From an uncultured Shewanella sp. (lineage in GTDB: Bacteria > Pseudomonadota > Gammaproteobacteria > Enterobacterales > Shewanellaceae): a stretch of DNA of 64,000 nt. Both the position numbers and the translations under genes were made by a program. A model generated the notes under the pieces. The model made no database searches. It saw only the letters and a list, made by a program, of their open reading frames with translations, and was not told the origin of the DNA. Shown piece by piece: positions 1 to 9,603 of the stretch; position 1 is the stretch's first letter, and each line of letters begins with the position of its first letter. Location: NCBI RefSeq assembly GCF_947497935.1, contig NZ_CANMIO010000004.1, forward strand, positions 124,001 to 188,000, in the 5' to 3' direction.

Positions 1-218
<218 letters not shown>

Positions 219-311
219 TTATCTTTCACAAAATTTAATGGTGATTGTACCTAATTTTAATCGGTTTTGAGTTAGAATAATGAGTAATTTTTCAATGGAT
301 TCGAGAATTAC

Positions 312-1238
312 GTGGTAGAAAAAGCTCAATTTTCATCTCACCTTTATCATCCCAAGTACTGGCTCTTATGGTTAGGAGTCGGTTTTATGCGGTTAACGCA
401 ACTACTCCCACTGCGAGTCCAGATGAAAATGGGCGCAGCACTTGGACGCTTAGGCATGAAGCTAGTAAGCAAACGAGTCAAGACCGCCAGACGTAATCTA
501 GAGCTGTGCTTCCCCGAGATGTCCGACAGAGACATGCAGCAGCTGGTCACAGAAAATTTTGAGCAAACTGGTAAAGCCATCTTCGACACCGCCAATGCTT
601 GGTGGTGGTCTGATGAAAAAATCCAAAAGCACATGACCATTAAAGGCCAAGAGCATGTCCAGCAAACACTAGACAATGGCCAGGGTGTGATTCTGTTTGC
701 CGTGCATTGCCTGCCCCTTGAGATGGGCGCCCGCATTTTTGGCCAATTCCAGCCCGGTGTTGGGGTTTATCGCCCGCACAATAATCCACTGATGGAGTAT
801 CTACAGGTTAAAGGTCGCCTACGCTCAAACAAGGCCTTAGTGCCAAAGCGGGATCTACGCCAGATGGTACGCAGCCTGCGCAGCCCCAATGTGATCTGGT
901 ACACAGCCGACCAAGACTTCGGTCGCTCAAGCGCCATCTTCATCCCCTTCTTCAATGTTCCCGAAGCCGCGACTATCACCGGCGCTACCACCCTAGCCAG
1001 ACTGGGCAAAGCCAAGGTATTACCTTTCTTCGTCGAACGTAATAGTGATGACACAGGCTACAATATCGAGATCCAACCGCCGCTGGATAACTTCCCTGGT
1101 GAAAATGAGATTGAAGATGCCAAACGCGGCAATAAGATCATCGAGGAGATTATTAGCCGCAACAAGTCGCAGTACATGTGGCTACATAGACGCTTTAAGA
1201 CACGGCCTAATAAGGGCGATGCTTCGCTGTATAAGTAG
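312..1238 (+). CDS. lpxL: Lipid A late acyltransferase, LpxL/HtrB family
   Basis: Inner-membrane acyltransferase that adds a secondary acyl chain (lauroyl in the LpxL type) from acyl-ACP to Kdo2-lipid IVA. The 308-residue length fits the family. A hydrophobic anchor (WLLWLGVGFMRL, residues 18-29) is followed by the HX4E catalytic motif AVHCLPLE near residue 132, and YTADQDFG near residue 200. The C-terminal SQYMWLHRRFKTRP is typical of LpxL/LpxP proteins. GTG start at 312. LpxL, LpxP and LpxM cannot be separated by eye, so the chain it transfers is uncertain. It lies beside hldE, another LPS gene. A heptamer array starts directly after its stop codon. Confidence 0.85.
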   Translation: MVEKAQFSSHLYHPKYWLLWLGVGFMRLTQLLPLRVQMKMGAALGRLGMKLVSKRVKTARRNLELCFPEMSDRDMQQLVTENFEQTGKAIFDTANAWWWSDEKIQKHMTIKGQEHVQQTLDNGQGVILFAVHCLPLEMGARIFGQFQPGVGVYRPHNNPLMEYLQVKGRLRSNKALVPKRDLRQMVRSLRSPNVIWYTADQDFGRSSAIFIPFFNVPEAATITGATTLARLGKAKVLPFFVERNSDDTGYNIEIQPPLDNFPGENEIEDAKRGNKIIEEIISRNKSQYMWLHRRFKTRPNKGDASLYK

Positions 1239-1296
1239 GCTCTAGGACTGGTGTTAGCAGGTTCTAGGCTTAGGTTTTAGAGGTTCTAGATTCTAA

Positions 1297-1373
1297 GTTC
1301 TAGGTTCTAGGTTCTAGGTTCTAGGTTCTAGGTTCTAGGTTCTAGGTTCTAGGTTCTAGGTTCTAGGTTCTAG
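1297..1373. repeat. Perfect tandem array, 11 copies of heptamer GTTCTAG
   Basis: Eleven uninterrupted copies of the 7-base unit GTTCTAG, counted base by base. Degenerate copies run back to about 1253. It lies just downstream of the lpxL-type gene and abuts a dispersed repeat at 1374. The same heptamer appears three times at 46349-46369 and once near 45262, next to another repeat family. No open frame or terminator is associated with it. Strand slippage would explain its growth. Confidence 0.95.
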
Positions 1374-1665
1374 CAAAGCTAAAGGTATCAGGCTACGCCT
1401 GACTAGGGTCGTGAGCCTCCAACTCACACCCGAGCAAAAGGGGGACAACAGCTTCCCCTCTTGGCCATTTCTTTCATAAAGAGTCCAAGCCGCCCCGACG
1501 AAGTTGCTCCTCCTCATACTTATTCGAAATAGCCTAACGCTTCCGATGGAACGGCCTGCCCCGCTAAAACTATACCCACATCCATGTCGGCATCACGCGA
1601 TTCTGGTTTATAAAGAGTTTCCAACGCACTTCGGCAACTTCGATGAGGAATGGATGTTTTCTGCA
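1374..1665 (-). repeat. Dispersed noncoding repeat, family 1, copy A
   Basis: Read on the minus strand, this stretch aligns along most of its length with 54650-54945 on the plus strand. Shared blocks are CATCGAAGTTGCCGAAGT, GACATGGATGT, GCCGTT...GGAAGCGTTAGGC, AGTATGAGG, AACTTCGTC.GGGGCG, TTTGCTCGGGTGTG and GTCAGGCGTAGCCTGAT. There is no conserved frame, and hairpins are present. It looks like a nonautonomous element or a structured RNA/DNA repeat. The family is not one I recognise by name. Confidence 0.8.
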
Positions 1666-1785
1666 ATTTTGCGTGAAGCTTAGGCTCAGTATTTGCCTAT
1701 CTCAGAAACTGCCCCAACCAAAACCCGTTGGCACCTTAACAGCAAGCACTTACTGCAGCATTAAAAGTCACAACTTACTGTCTTG

Positions 1786-3132
1786 TTAGAACTTTTCTTT
1801 CAACTTTTCAATAGCGACAGAAAGCACAATATCTTTCTCTGCTCTTATGTCTTCGGGCGAACGGTTAACGGTAACATCGGGAGTAATTCCATACCCAACA
1901 AACTCCCTTCCATCAGGGTAACTATCACGCTTAGTGCAAATTCTTAAAGAACCGCCACCGGGTAAATCAAAGAAAATTGGCTGCCCTGTGCTGCCATATG
2001 TCTTTTCGCCAATAGTTGTAAAATGCTTCAACTCATCCGCATAAATCAAAAAGTCTTCTGCCGCAGATGCCGTATACCTTCCTATCAGCACATAAGTAGG
2101 CACTATGTGATTATTACTTTCTTTTGCTTTAAGTAATTCCATAGAACCTGATTCCCATGCATCGTTCTCGGCATATTCCTTATACTTTTTACTATAATTC
2201 CCCCATGCCTTGTATGCGGCGATATGCTTTTTAGTTTTCCAAATAGAGCCTTCTAAGTCTTTATGTGCAAAATGAGACAATATTTCAGCGGCAATACTTG
2301 AGTTGCCACCGCCATTAAATCTCAAATCAATAATTAGAGCTTTAGATTTCTTAATGTTTTCGTAAGCAGCATTAAATTGTTTCAGAATTTCCTCATCATG
2401 AAATCCATTCAAAGCAATATAAACCACTTCACTATCCAACCATTTAAACTCAAATAGTTCGCCATTGGAGCTTGGTTGTTTTAAAGAGACCTTATCTACT
2501 TTTTGATGACGTGAATTTCTGGGTAGATTTACATCTTTAAGCTCCCCAGAGGGGGTCTGTATAGTAAAACGAACTTCAGTATTAGGTTCACCATCTAACA
2601 TAGACCTTACAGCATCATTCCATAGAATGTGTTCAGTTGAACTAGCTATATAGGGCATGATACTAGTTTTCAAAAAGGTATCTAAATCAACACCTTCAAC
2701 AGAAGTAATGTTAGAACCTAAGGGGATTTCAGCTTGTAACTCCCTTGGTACTTTAGTAATTACAGCTTGGCGATTTGCCTCCGTTAAACTTAAAGCAGGC
2801 CAGTCTACGTGCTTTGCTGAAAGCCCTTTAGGTAAGTAAATATTAGTATGTCCATCTTGTAATAGCGCATTAAATTTCATTAGCTCACGGTAATACTCGT
2901 AAGTTGTTTCAGTAGCTAAAACTTTGGAAATATATTCTCTATAAGCACTATCAAAATCTAAGTTTGGTACTTGATCAAAAAATGCGAAGTTGTAGCTAGC
3001 TTCTTTCCAAAACAAAGATAAACCATACAATTTATCTTCATTTGATAAATTATGAGGGGAATCTACATCTTCTCTGGCAGAAACAGAGGTTGATACAATT
3101 AACAAAGATGCTAATAATACTTTTTTAATCAC
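1786..3132 (-). CDS. S41 family (C-terminal-processing type) peptidase, exported
   Basis: Predicted serine protease of the tail-specific S41 family, 448 residues. Residues 1-19 form a signal peptide ending VSA, so the enzyme is exported, probably periplasmic. The S41 core is LIIDLRFNGGGNS (around 265-277), then RYTASAAEDFL around 355, where the serine before AAE is the expected nucleophile, and GYGITPDVTV near the end. A clear PDZ domain is not evident, which resembles the IRBP/tricorn-like S41 subgroup more than Prc. It is a single gene with repeats on both sides. Its substrate is unknown. A lower G+C feel than its neighbours suggests possible acquisition, but this was not measured. Confidence 0.82.
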   Translation of the reverse strand: MIKKVLLASLLIVSTSVSAREDVDSPHNLSNEDKLYGLSLFWKEASYNFAFFDQVPNLDFDSAYREYISKVLATETTYEYYRELMKFNALLQDGHTNIYLPKGLSAKHVDWPALSLTEANRQAVITKVPRELQAEIPLGSNITSVEGVDLDTFLKTSIMPYIASSTEHILWNDAVRSMLDGEPNTEVRFTIQTPSGELKDVNLPRNSRHQKVDKVSLKQPSSNGELFEFKWLDSEVVYIALNGFHDEEILKQFNAAYENIKKSKALIIDLRFNGGGNSSIAAEILSHFAHKDLEGSIWKTKKHIAAYKAWGNYSKKYKEYAENDAWESGSMELLKAKESNNHIVPTYVLIGRYTASAAEDFLIYADELKHFTTIGEKTYGSTGQPIFFDLPGGGSLRICTKRDSYPDGREFVGYGITPDVTVNRSPEDIRAEKDIVLSVAIEKLKEKF

Positions 3133-3653
3133 TTAAACCATCCTTAGCAGTTTAAATTACTGACGCAACCATAAAAACTAGCACATAGATAATGCGTATC
3201 TTCAGCTAGACATTTAATAAACCTATTATTTAATTCGCACTTTAACAGAGTCATTGATTAACAATCACTCTACCAGAACAGTGATGAATAAACGAGCACG
3301 AGAGGATGAAAAGCGAGCATTGATATTGATGCCTTATCGAAAGCATTCAATAACTCTCTTGTATCAATTAATAGAAGTAGGTCAACTAACCTGTGACTTG
3401 TCAGGTCTACTTATCGCCTGTAACTCACAAAGCGGCAAAAGAAAGTTACAAAACTTACAGAAAACACCATTTGCCCATCCGAGTATGAGGGTCAACAGCT
3501 CCGTCTCGCGTCATGCTGGATGCGTACAGCCCTCCTTGCTCGACTCTTCACAAAAGCAGAGGGCTAAGCGCCACGACTTTCGTCAAGCGCAGCTTGATTA
3601 TCTTATCCTAGGACCGAGTACCTGATATCTAGCCCCTCCCCTTCACCTCTCAG
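3133..3653. other. Intergenic region without a supported gene
   Basis: A 123-codon open frame at 3254-3625 (plus) exists, but it has no recognisable domain, no good ribosome-binding site and odd composition, and its 3' part overlaps a dispersed repeat (3561-3599) that recurs near 20.3 kb. I do not call it a gene. The left part presumably holds the promoter of the S41 gene. Confidence 0.55.
3561..3599 (+). repeat. Dispersed short repeat, family 4, copy A
   Basis: GGGCTAAGCGCCACGAC (3561-3577) followed by GTCAAGCGCAGCTTGATT (3582-3599) matches the reverse complement of 20304-20320 and 20263-20280. The right block is identical over 18 bases. The distance between blocks differs (4 versus 23 bases), the longer copy having extra sequence between them. 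Confidence 0.65.
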
Positions 3654-3708
3654 TGTCAATTCGACAAATCAGTGTCATACAAACAACAAAAGAGCTGTCT
3701 AAATGACA
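3654..3708 (+). promoter_or_regulatory. Three NorR-type operator sites upstream of norB
   Basis: Three sites fit the NorR core GT-N7-AC inside TGTC...GACA-like palindromes: TGTCAATTCGACA (3654-3666), TGTCATACAAACA (3673-3685) and TGTCTAAATGACA (3696-3708). Three enhancer sites upstream of a sigma54 promoter is the arrangement known for E. coli norVW. The first and third sites are near-perfect inverted repeats and the middle one is weaker on its right half. Confidence 0.78.
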
Positions 3709-3773
3709 ACGACAAATCCTACCAAAAACTCAAACACCTTTAACAAAACCCTTAAAAACAAAGACTAACAAAC

Positions 3774-3790
3774 TTGGCATAAGTCTAGCT
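3774..3790 (+). promoter_or_regulatory. Sigma54 (-24/-12) promoter of norB
   Basis: TTGGCATAAGTCTAGCT carries GG and GC separated by exactly ten bases, as RpoN promoters require (consensus TTGGCAC-N5-TTGCW). It lies about 65 bases downstream of the last NorR-type site and 48 bases before the norB start, which fits NorR activation of an RpoN promoter. Confidence 0.75.
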
Positions 3791-3837
3791 ATAACAGGAC
3801 TCGCCTGTATCAAAAAGACTTTGCGCTAAGAGGAAAT

Positions 3838-6129
3838 ATGAGCAAACAAAAAATCACCGCAATCGCACTGCTGCTAGTGCTAATTGCTTCTTTCACTGTA
3901 CTCCTGAGTATCGGCAGTGAAATTTATCGAGAAAAGCCACCTATCCCGACGGCTTTTATCGATAACCAAGGACAAACACTATTTAGTCAAAACGATATTG
4001 AACAAGGGCAACTCGTTTGGCGATCTATGGGAGGTCACCAACTCGGCTCGATTTGGGGGCATGGTTCATACGTGGCACCGGACTGGACTGCCGATTGGCT
4101 TCACAGAGAAGCCCAAGCCTGGCTTAATATTAGCGCTATGCAAAGCTATAACACCGAATTTGCAAAGCTTAACTCCCAGCAACATGCTGGGCTTGAACAG
4201 GCGCTACGTGAAGACATTCGTAAGAATAGTGTCATCACTAAAGCCAATGGCGACATAGAAATTAGCCTTTCACCAATCCGTATCGCGGCAATTAAACAGG
4301 TTGAACAGCATTACCTCGCGCTATTTGGTGACGACCCTAAACTATCGACCTTGCGTGAACAATACGCGATGAAAGAGGGCACGGTACCTAGCCTTGAGCG
4401 TCGTGAACAACTAAATGCCTTCCTATTTTGGGGAGCCTGGGCTGCGGTAACCGAACGCCCTGATGCCGATTACACCTATACCAATAACTGGCCGTTTGAC
4501 CCACAGATTGGTAATACACCAACCTCTGATAACATCGTTTGGTCGATTCTCAGTATCGTCACCTTGATTGCAGGTATCGGCGCACTGGTGTGGTACCACG
4601 CCGCGGGTAAACACGAAAGCTTACCGACACCCGCTGAGCAAGATCCGCTGTTCTACAACAAACCAACCGCTTCTCAACGCGCCGTTGGAAAGTACTTCGT
4701 CACTGCGATAGGTCTATTCCTGCTGCAAATTTTATTAGGCGGGCTCACCGCTCACTATGCGGTTGAGGGGCAAAACTTCTACGGTATTCCACTAGCTGAA
4801 ATCCTGCCCTATTCAGTAACTCGTACTTGGCATACTCAGTTGGCAGTATTTTGGATTGCCACCGCATGGCTTGGCACTGGACTTTATATCGCTCCTGCGC
4901 TTTCGGGATATGAACCTAAGTACCAGCGTTTAGGCGTTAATGTGCTTTGGGTTGCACTGGTTGTTGTAGTGCTTGGCTCTATGGCTGGTGAATGGATTGG
5001 TGTACAACAGTACTTCGATCTCGATATGAACTTCCTGTTTGGTCATCAAGGTTATGAGTACATTGATCTTGGTCGTGTATGGCAGATACTACTCTTGGCT
5101 GGTCTACTCATCTGGTTAGCGCTGGTAACAGCATCGATGCGCCCTGCATTAAAGGTCGATAGTGAAATGCGCCCGGTTATTTGGGTGTTATATGCCTCTT
5201 GTGTCGCTATCGGCTTGTTCTACGGTGCCGGCCTATTTATGGGCAAACACACCAACTTAGCCATTGCCGAATACTGGCGTTGGTGGGTGGTTCACCTATG
5301 GGTAGAAGGCTTCTTTGAAACCTTTGCCACCTCAGTCATTGCCTTGATGTTAGTGCGCCTTGGGCTGATCCGCGCAAGAAGTGCCAATGCAGCGGTATTG
5401 TTTACCACGGTCATTTTCTTAACGGGTGGGCTAATCGGTACCCTGCACCACCTATACTTTACCGGCACACCAACCTCAGTAATTGCTTGGGGCGCTATCT
5501 TCTCGGCGCTAGAAGTCGTGCCACTTGCTCTTATCGGCTTCGAAGCCGTTGAAAGCTATCGTTTACGAGCAACAACCCCATGGATGATCCGTTACAAATG
5601 GGCCATTATGTTCTTCGTCGCGACCGCGTTCTGGAATCTAGTCGGTGCAGGCATACTAGGATTCTTAATCAATCCACCTATCGCGCTGTACTTTATTCAA
5701 GGTTTAAATACCACAGCAACCCACGCTCATGCAGCCTTTATGGGGGTATATGGCATGCTGGGGATGGGGCTGATGCTGTTCTGTCTACGCGGGCTAACTG
5801 GTCAGATTCAGTGGAACGAGAAGCTACTAAAAGGCGCGTTTTGGACTTTAAATATCGGTCTTGCGGCGATGGTATTTATCTCACTACTTCCCGTTGGCAT
5901 CGTGCAGTTCTTTGCGGTTATCGATAACGGTTACTGGTTTGCTCGCTCGCCAGAAGTGATCCATAGTCCACTAGTTGAAACCTTAGTCTGGATGCGTATG
6001 CCTGGTGACGTACTGTTCAGCTTCGGTGGAATATTTATGGGCTGGTTCCTATTCGATATCATCAAAAAAGCCATCGCTAAGAAAAAAGCGGTTGCCGTAA
6101 TTGATGATGAACAATCGGTAAACGCTTAA
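3838..6129 (+). CDS. norB: Quinol-dependent nitric oxide reductase (qNOR)
   Basis: Single-subunit quinol:NO oxidoreductase (NorB/NorZ), which reduces 2 NO to N2O in the inner membrane. The 763 residues include an N-terminal extension with periplasmic domain (about 35-245) lacking a CxxCH heme motif, typical of qNOR. The heme-copper-oxidase-like helical core follows. Metal-ligand regions are WHTQLAVFW (about 331), HLWVEGFFETF (about 486, with the functional Glu), LHHLYFTG (about 535) and HAHAAFMGVYG (about 627). No norC is adjacent, which supports qNOR over cNOR. The ribosome-binding site is AGAGGA before ATG 3838. With norR downstream and NorR sites upstream it forms a NO-detoxification unit. 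Confidence 0.95.
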   Translation: MSKQKITAIALLLVLIASFTVLLSIGSEIYREKPPIPTAFIDNQGQTLFSQNDIEQGQLVWRSMGGHQLGSIWGHGSYVAPDWTADWLHREAQAWLNISAMQSYNTEFAKLNSQQHAGLEQALREDIRKNSVITKANGDIEISLSPIRIAAIKQVEQHYLALFGDDPKLSTLREQYAMKEGTVPSLERREQLNAFLFWGAWAAVTERPDADYTYTNNWPFDPQIGNTPTSDNIVWSILSIVTLIAGIGALVWYHAAGKHESLPTPAEQDPLFYNKPTASQRAVGKYFVTAIGLFLLQILLGGLTAHYAVEGQNFYGIPLAEILPYSVTRTWHTQLAVFWIATAWLGTGLYIAPALSGYEPKYQRLGVNVLWVALVVVVLGSMAGEWIGVQQYFDLDMNFLFGHQGYEYIDLGRVWQILLLAGLLIWLALVTASMRPALKVDSEMRPVIWVLYASCVAIGLFYGAGLFMGKHTNLAIAEYWRWWVVHLWVEGFFETFATSVIALMLVRLGLIRARSANAAVLFTTVIFLTGGLIGTLHHLYFTGTPTSVIAWGAIFSALEVVPLALIGFEAVESYRLRATTPWMIRYKWAIMFFVATAFWNLVGAGILGFLINPPIALYFIQGLNTTATHAHAAFMGVYGMLGMGLMLFCLRGLTGQIQWNEKLLKGAFWTLNIGLAAMVFISLLPVGIVQFFAVIDNGYWFARSPEVIHSPLVETLVWMRMPGDVLFSFGGIFMGWFLFDIIKKAIAKKKAVAVIDDEQSVNA

Positions 6130-6134
6130 GTTTA

Positions 6135-6165
6135 AAGAAGGCTCTAGAATTGAAATAAGGTTCTA
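6135..6165. repeat. Perfect 10-bp inverted repeat after norB
   Basis: GGCTCTAGAA and TTCTAGAGCC flank a short spacer just after the norB stop. It is a strong hairpin without a clear T-tract, so possibly mRNA 3'-end stabilising or a weak terminator preceding the better one at 6244. Confidence 0.5.
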
Positions 6166-6243
6166 GAGCCTAAGAAAAACTGGAAAAACATAAATGCCGA
6201 CCAAGATCTAAACTAGGGTCTTCAGAACTAGGATTTCAGAATC

Positions 6244-6273
6244 AGGGCCTTCAGATTGGAGGCCCTTATTTTT
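6244..6273 (+). terminator. Rho-independent terminator after norB
   Basis: Stem AGGGCCT / AGGCCCT (6244-6250 and 6260-6266) with a 9-base loop, followed by TATTTTT. It ends norB transcription and separates it from norR. Confidence 0.75.
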
Positions 6274-6352
6274 AATTGCCATCTTGTCATCAGGTTTAGA
6301 TCAGCACCGGCTGCAGCTTGCTCACCGGCCCCAATTGCAGCCTAATCAGCTA

Positions 6353-6372
6353 TACACTCTAGTCAGAGTGTA
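6353..6372. promoter_or_regulatory. Perfect inverted repeat upstream of norR (possible operator)
   Basis: TACACTCT-AGTC-AGAGTGTA is an 8-bp perfect palindrome with a 4-base centre, 118 bases before norR. It does not match the GT-N7-AC NorR pattern. It could be an operator for another regulator or part of the norR promoter region. Confidence 0.4.
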
Positions 6373-6489
6373 CAATTGACAGATAAACAACAGCATTCAA
6401 TACTGTTAAAAAGACACTGCCTAGCAAGCTAAATGCCACTGCAAGGTTAGGAGCTTTATTCAGAAGCAGCCCCTCAATGGAGAAGTAAC

Positions 6490-8070
6490 ATGGCACTCAG
6501 CCAAAACGACCTTACCCGTATTGCACTGGACATCACTTCAGGGCTGTCAGATCACGACAGATTCTCAAGGCTACTCGATACCGTGAGGCAAACTCTACAC
6601 TGTGATGCGGCCGCTCTATTACAATTTAGCGGTAAACAATTTACCCCGCTGGCGATTGATGGTCTAAGCCCTGATGTGCTTGGCAGACGCTTTATCTTAA
6701 GCGAGCACCCTCGCCTTGAAGCCATTGCTCGCGCCGGTGACGTGGTACGCTTTCCAGCCGACAGTGAACTGCCCGACCCTTACGATGGCTTGATCCCCCA
6801 TCAAGAAGACCACCTAATGGTTCACGCCTGTATTGGCCTGCCTTTAGTTGCTAACGGCGCGCTTATCGGCGCGGTCACTATCGATGGTTTCGACCCTAAG
6901 CAGTTCAACAGCTTTAGCGATAAAGAGCTACGCACCTTAAGCGCTATCGCCTCGGCGTCTTTAAGTAACGCGCTGCTAATCGAGAAGCTAGAAAAACAGG
7001 CTGTGCAGTCGCAGGAGCCATCAGCTTTTAATCACAGCAGCGACAGTGAAGTTGAGATTATTGGCCAATCTCCCGCCATGCAGGCGATGCAAAATGAGCT
7101 GAGCGTAGTAGCCAGTACCGACCTTAATGTATTAATTTTAGGTGATACCGGAACCGGTAAAGAGCTGGTTGCCAAATCTATTCATCTGCACTCTCTTCGC
7201 GCAAACAAACCACTGGTTTATCTTAACTGCGCTGCGCTACCAGAATCCGTCGCCGAAAGTGAGCTATTTGGTCATGTAAAAGGTGCCTTTACCGGTGCCA
7301 TCAGCCATCGCAGCGGCAAATTTGAAATTGCCGACAAGGGTACGCTATTTTTAGATGAGATTGGTGAGTTACCCCTACCATTGCAATCAAAGTTATTAAG
7401 GGTATTGCAGTATGGCGACTTGCAAAAAGTCGGCTCAGATAAAAGCCTTAAGGTAGATGTACGCATTATTGCCGCCACTAATAAAGATCTGAAACAAGAG
7501 GTACTTGCCGGGCGCTTTAGAGCCGATCTTTATCACCGCTTAAGCGTATTTCCCATCGTAGTGCCACCGCTAAACGAGCGTGAGGGTGACGTGATTTTAT
7601 TAAGCGGTTTCTTTGTTGAGCGCAGCAGAGAAAAGTTAGGTTTAAAGAGCTTAAGCATGAGCCCTGACAGTATTAGCCTATTAAATAATTATGATTGGCC
7701 TGGCAACGTGCGTGAGCTCGAACACGTGCTGCGTCGTGCGGCGGTATTAGCCCGCGCACAAGCTCAGTCCGATACTGCGATGATCACCCCTCAGCATTTT
7801 GATTTTCAGGGGAAGGATTTTCATGATCAGGCCTCACAAGACAAGCGCTTTGCACATGTATCTCACGGGCTGCGAACCACAACAGGCAAAACATCTCCCC
7901 CCCCTGTCGCTTTGGGTCAAAACTTAAAGCAAGCTACCGAGTCATTTCAGGCGCAATATATTCGTCAAGCGTTAGCCGCTAACGGTAATAACTGGGCAGC
8001 CACTGCAAGGGCGCTCGACCTCGACTCTGGCAACCTACACCGCCTCGCCAAGCGCATTGGACTCAAGTGA
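6490..8070 (+). CDS. norR: NO-responsive sigma54 activator NorR
   Basis: Enhancer-binding protein that senses NO at a mononuclear iron in its GAF domain and activates norB with RpoN. The 526 residues run as GAF (1-170), AAA+ (about 185-420) and a C-terminal Fis-type helix-turn-helix. Residues matching the known E. coli iron site are visible: R75, R81, D96, D99 and HAC at 112-114 (E. coli H111 and C113). AAA+ motifs are [14 protein letters not shown] and FLDEIG. The DNA-binding helix-turn-helix lies near [20 protein letters not shown]. In E. coli norR is divergent from its target. Here it lies downstream in the same orientation behind a terminator. Confidence 0.94.
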   Translation: MALSQNDLTRIALDITSGLSDHDRFSRLLDTVRQTLHCDAAALLQFSGKQFTPLAIDGLSPDVLGRRFILSEHPRLEAIARAGDVVRFPADSELPDPYDGLIPHQEDHLMVHACIGLPLVANGALIGAVTIDGFDPKQFNSFSDKELRTLSAIASASLSNALLIEKLEKQAVQSQEPSAFNHSSDSEVEIIGQSPAMQAMQNELSVVASTDLNVLILGDTGTGKELVAKSIHLHSLRANKPLVYLNCAALPESVAESELFGHVKGAFTGAISHRSGKFEIADKGTLFLDEIGELPLPLQSKLLRVLQYGDLQKVGSDKSLKVDVRIIAATNKDLKQEVLAGRFRADLYHRLSVFPIVVPPLNEREGDVILLSGFFVERSREKLGLKSLSMSPDSISLLNNYDWPGNVRELEHVLRRAAVLARAQAQSDTAMITPQHFDFQGKDFHDQASQDKRFAHVSHGLRTTTGKTSPPPVALGQNLKQATESFQAQYIRQALAANGNNWAATARALDLDSGNLHRLAKRIGLK

Positions 8071-8139
8071 TCCAATACTTAACGACTATAGAAGGCTACT
8101 AATTAAGCTGATATAAGTTAACTTGTTTATTCGCGCTAT

Positions 8140-9603
8140 ATGCCGTTAAAAGGAATTGAACCTAAATTGAAGCGATTAATAATAAGTTGCCTGACAGTGA
8201 TATACGCAGCCTCTTTCTCGGCAAACGCACAAGACAATCATCAGCCAAATAGCTGTGTGTTAAACACGCTTGCCCAACCGTTATATGATACAGAGCAGAA
8301 AATTCAATATCGACAGCTCGATAATGGGCTTCAGGTACGTACTCTCTCGATAAAAAATACTCAAGCCGTATCCATCGCAAGCCAGTTTGATGTGGGTTCT
8401 CGCAATGAGGTTAAGGGCCAAACTGGTTACGCCCACCTATTTGAACATATGCTATTTAAGGGCAGTAAGCATGCACCGGGTGATAGCTATACCCAGACCA
8501 TGAGCGCCTTAAGCGGCCAGTTTAATGCTAGTACCTTTTTTGATTTTACCAATTACTACTTAACCATCCCCTCGCAAGCACTCGAACTGAGCTTATGGCT
8601 AGAGGCAGACCGCTTCCGCTACCCAAGACTAAATGAGGCCAGTGTTAAAAATCAGCAAGGTGCCGTGCTCGAAGAGATGGCCACTAGCATAGATAACCAA
8701 CCCTATGTTCGCAAAGCGATGGAGTTTTTACTCGCCCAAGTTGAGAACACACCTTATGGCCATGCAGTGATTGGCAGCATAGCCGATATCAAAGCCGCCA
8801 CTCCGATGAGCTTAAATGCCTTTCATCAACGCTATTATCGACCCGATGCCATGCAACTCAGCCTAGTTGGCGATATTCCCGAGCAGACTCAATCTTGGAT
8901 AAACGCGCAGTTTGGTGACTGGCAAGCACCAGATATCGAGCAGACTCAACTTAGCGATCTCAACATTACTCCAAAGCCGGTTCATGGTGAGATCATCGAT
9001 GAACGGGGCCCTTGGCCTGCGGTGTTATTGGCATGGCACACCGCCGGACGTCACTCCAGTGATGCCGCAGGTCTTGCATTACTCGAAGCCTACCTGTTTC
9101 AAAACAAAAGCAGCTTAATTCAAGGCACCAGTCTTACCGATCCCGACCAATTGCTGAGTTACTCCATTCCACTAACCATGACCCACCACGGCGTGACTAA
9201 CTTGGTATTAGTGCCCCGCGCTCGCACCTCGTTAGACACGTTAACAGATAATGTTGCAGCGCTCATCGACACCGTGACTAAACAACCTATCACCGAAGAT
9301 CAGCTGTGTAAGTTAAAGCAAATTTGGCTCAATAAAGCCTTAGCGCGGTTAGATTCACCATCTAATCTGGCAAGAATGCTTTCGGCCACTGAACCTAGTG
9401 ATAAATGGCATCCACTTACTGCACCTTGGCAGCGAATTAATGCGGTTAGCGCAAAAGAACTTCAAGCTATCGCCCAAAAATACTTCGCTGAAAACACTGT
9501 CCGTCTCGATCTGCTGCCACCTTGGTATATCCGAGCCACAAAGTCGATTTTGGAATCTTTACCTAAGGGCATGACCGACAGCCTTGAAGAGAGCGTGATG
9601 TGA
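8140..9603 (+). CDS. M16 family zinc metallopeptidase, exported
   Basis: Pitrilysin/insulinase-family peptidase of 487 residues, half the size of pitrilysin, like the bacterial two-subunit M16B type. The inverted zinc motif HLFEH is at residues 99-103, and the downstream glutamate region LEEMATS lies about 75 residues later. An N-terminal hydrophobic segment ending SANA looks like a signal peptide. An in-frame TTG at 8167 would give a shorter leader, but ATG 8140 is used here. It overlaps the next gene by 4 bases, which indicates translational coupling to the noncatalytic partner. Confidence 0.87.
   Translation: MPLKGIEPKLKRLIISCLTVIYAASFSANAQDNHQPNSCVLNTLAQPLYDTEQKIQYRQLDNGLQVRTLSIKNTQAVSIASQFDVGSRNEVKGQTGYAHLFEHMLFKGSKHAPGDSYTQTMSALSGQFNASTFFDFTNYYLTIPSQALELSLWLEADRFRYPRLNEASVKNQQGAVLEEMATSIDNQPYVRKAMEFLLAQVENTPYGHAVIGSIADIKAATPMSLNAFHQRYYRPDAMQLSLVGDIPEQTQSWINAQFGDWQAPDIEQTQLSDLNITPKPVHGEIIDERGPWPAVLLAWHTAGRHSSDAAGLALLEAYLFQNKSSLIQGTSLTDPDQLLSYSIPLTMTHHGVTNLVLVPRARTSLDTLTDNVAALIDTVTKQPITEDQLCKLKQIWLNKALARLDSPSNLARMLSATEPSDKWHPLTAPWQRINAVSAKELQAIAQKYFAENTVRLDLLPPWYIRATKSILESLPKGMTDSLEESVM

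Noticed and set aside
1297..1373. Heptamer array considered as CRISPR or other spaced repeat
   Set aside because: Units are contiguous, with no spacers and no cas genes.
3254..3625. 123-codon open frame between the S41 peptidase gene and norB
   Set aside because: No domain, unusual composition, poor ribosome-binding site and overlap with a dispersed repeat. More likely noncoding.
3838..6129. Cytochrome-c-type NorB
   Set aside because: The protein has the long qNOR N-terminal extension without CxxCH, and no norC is present.
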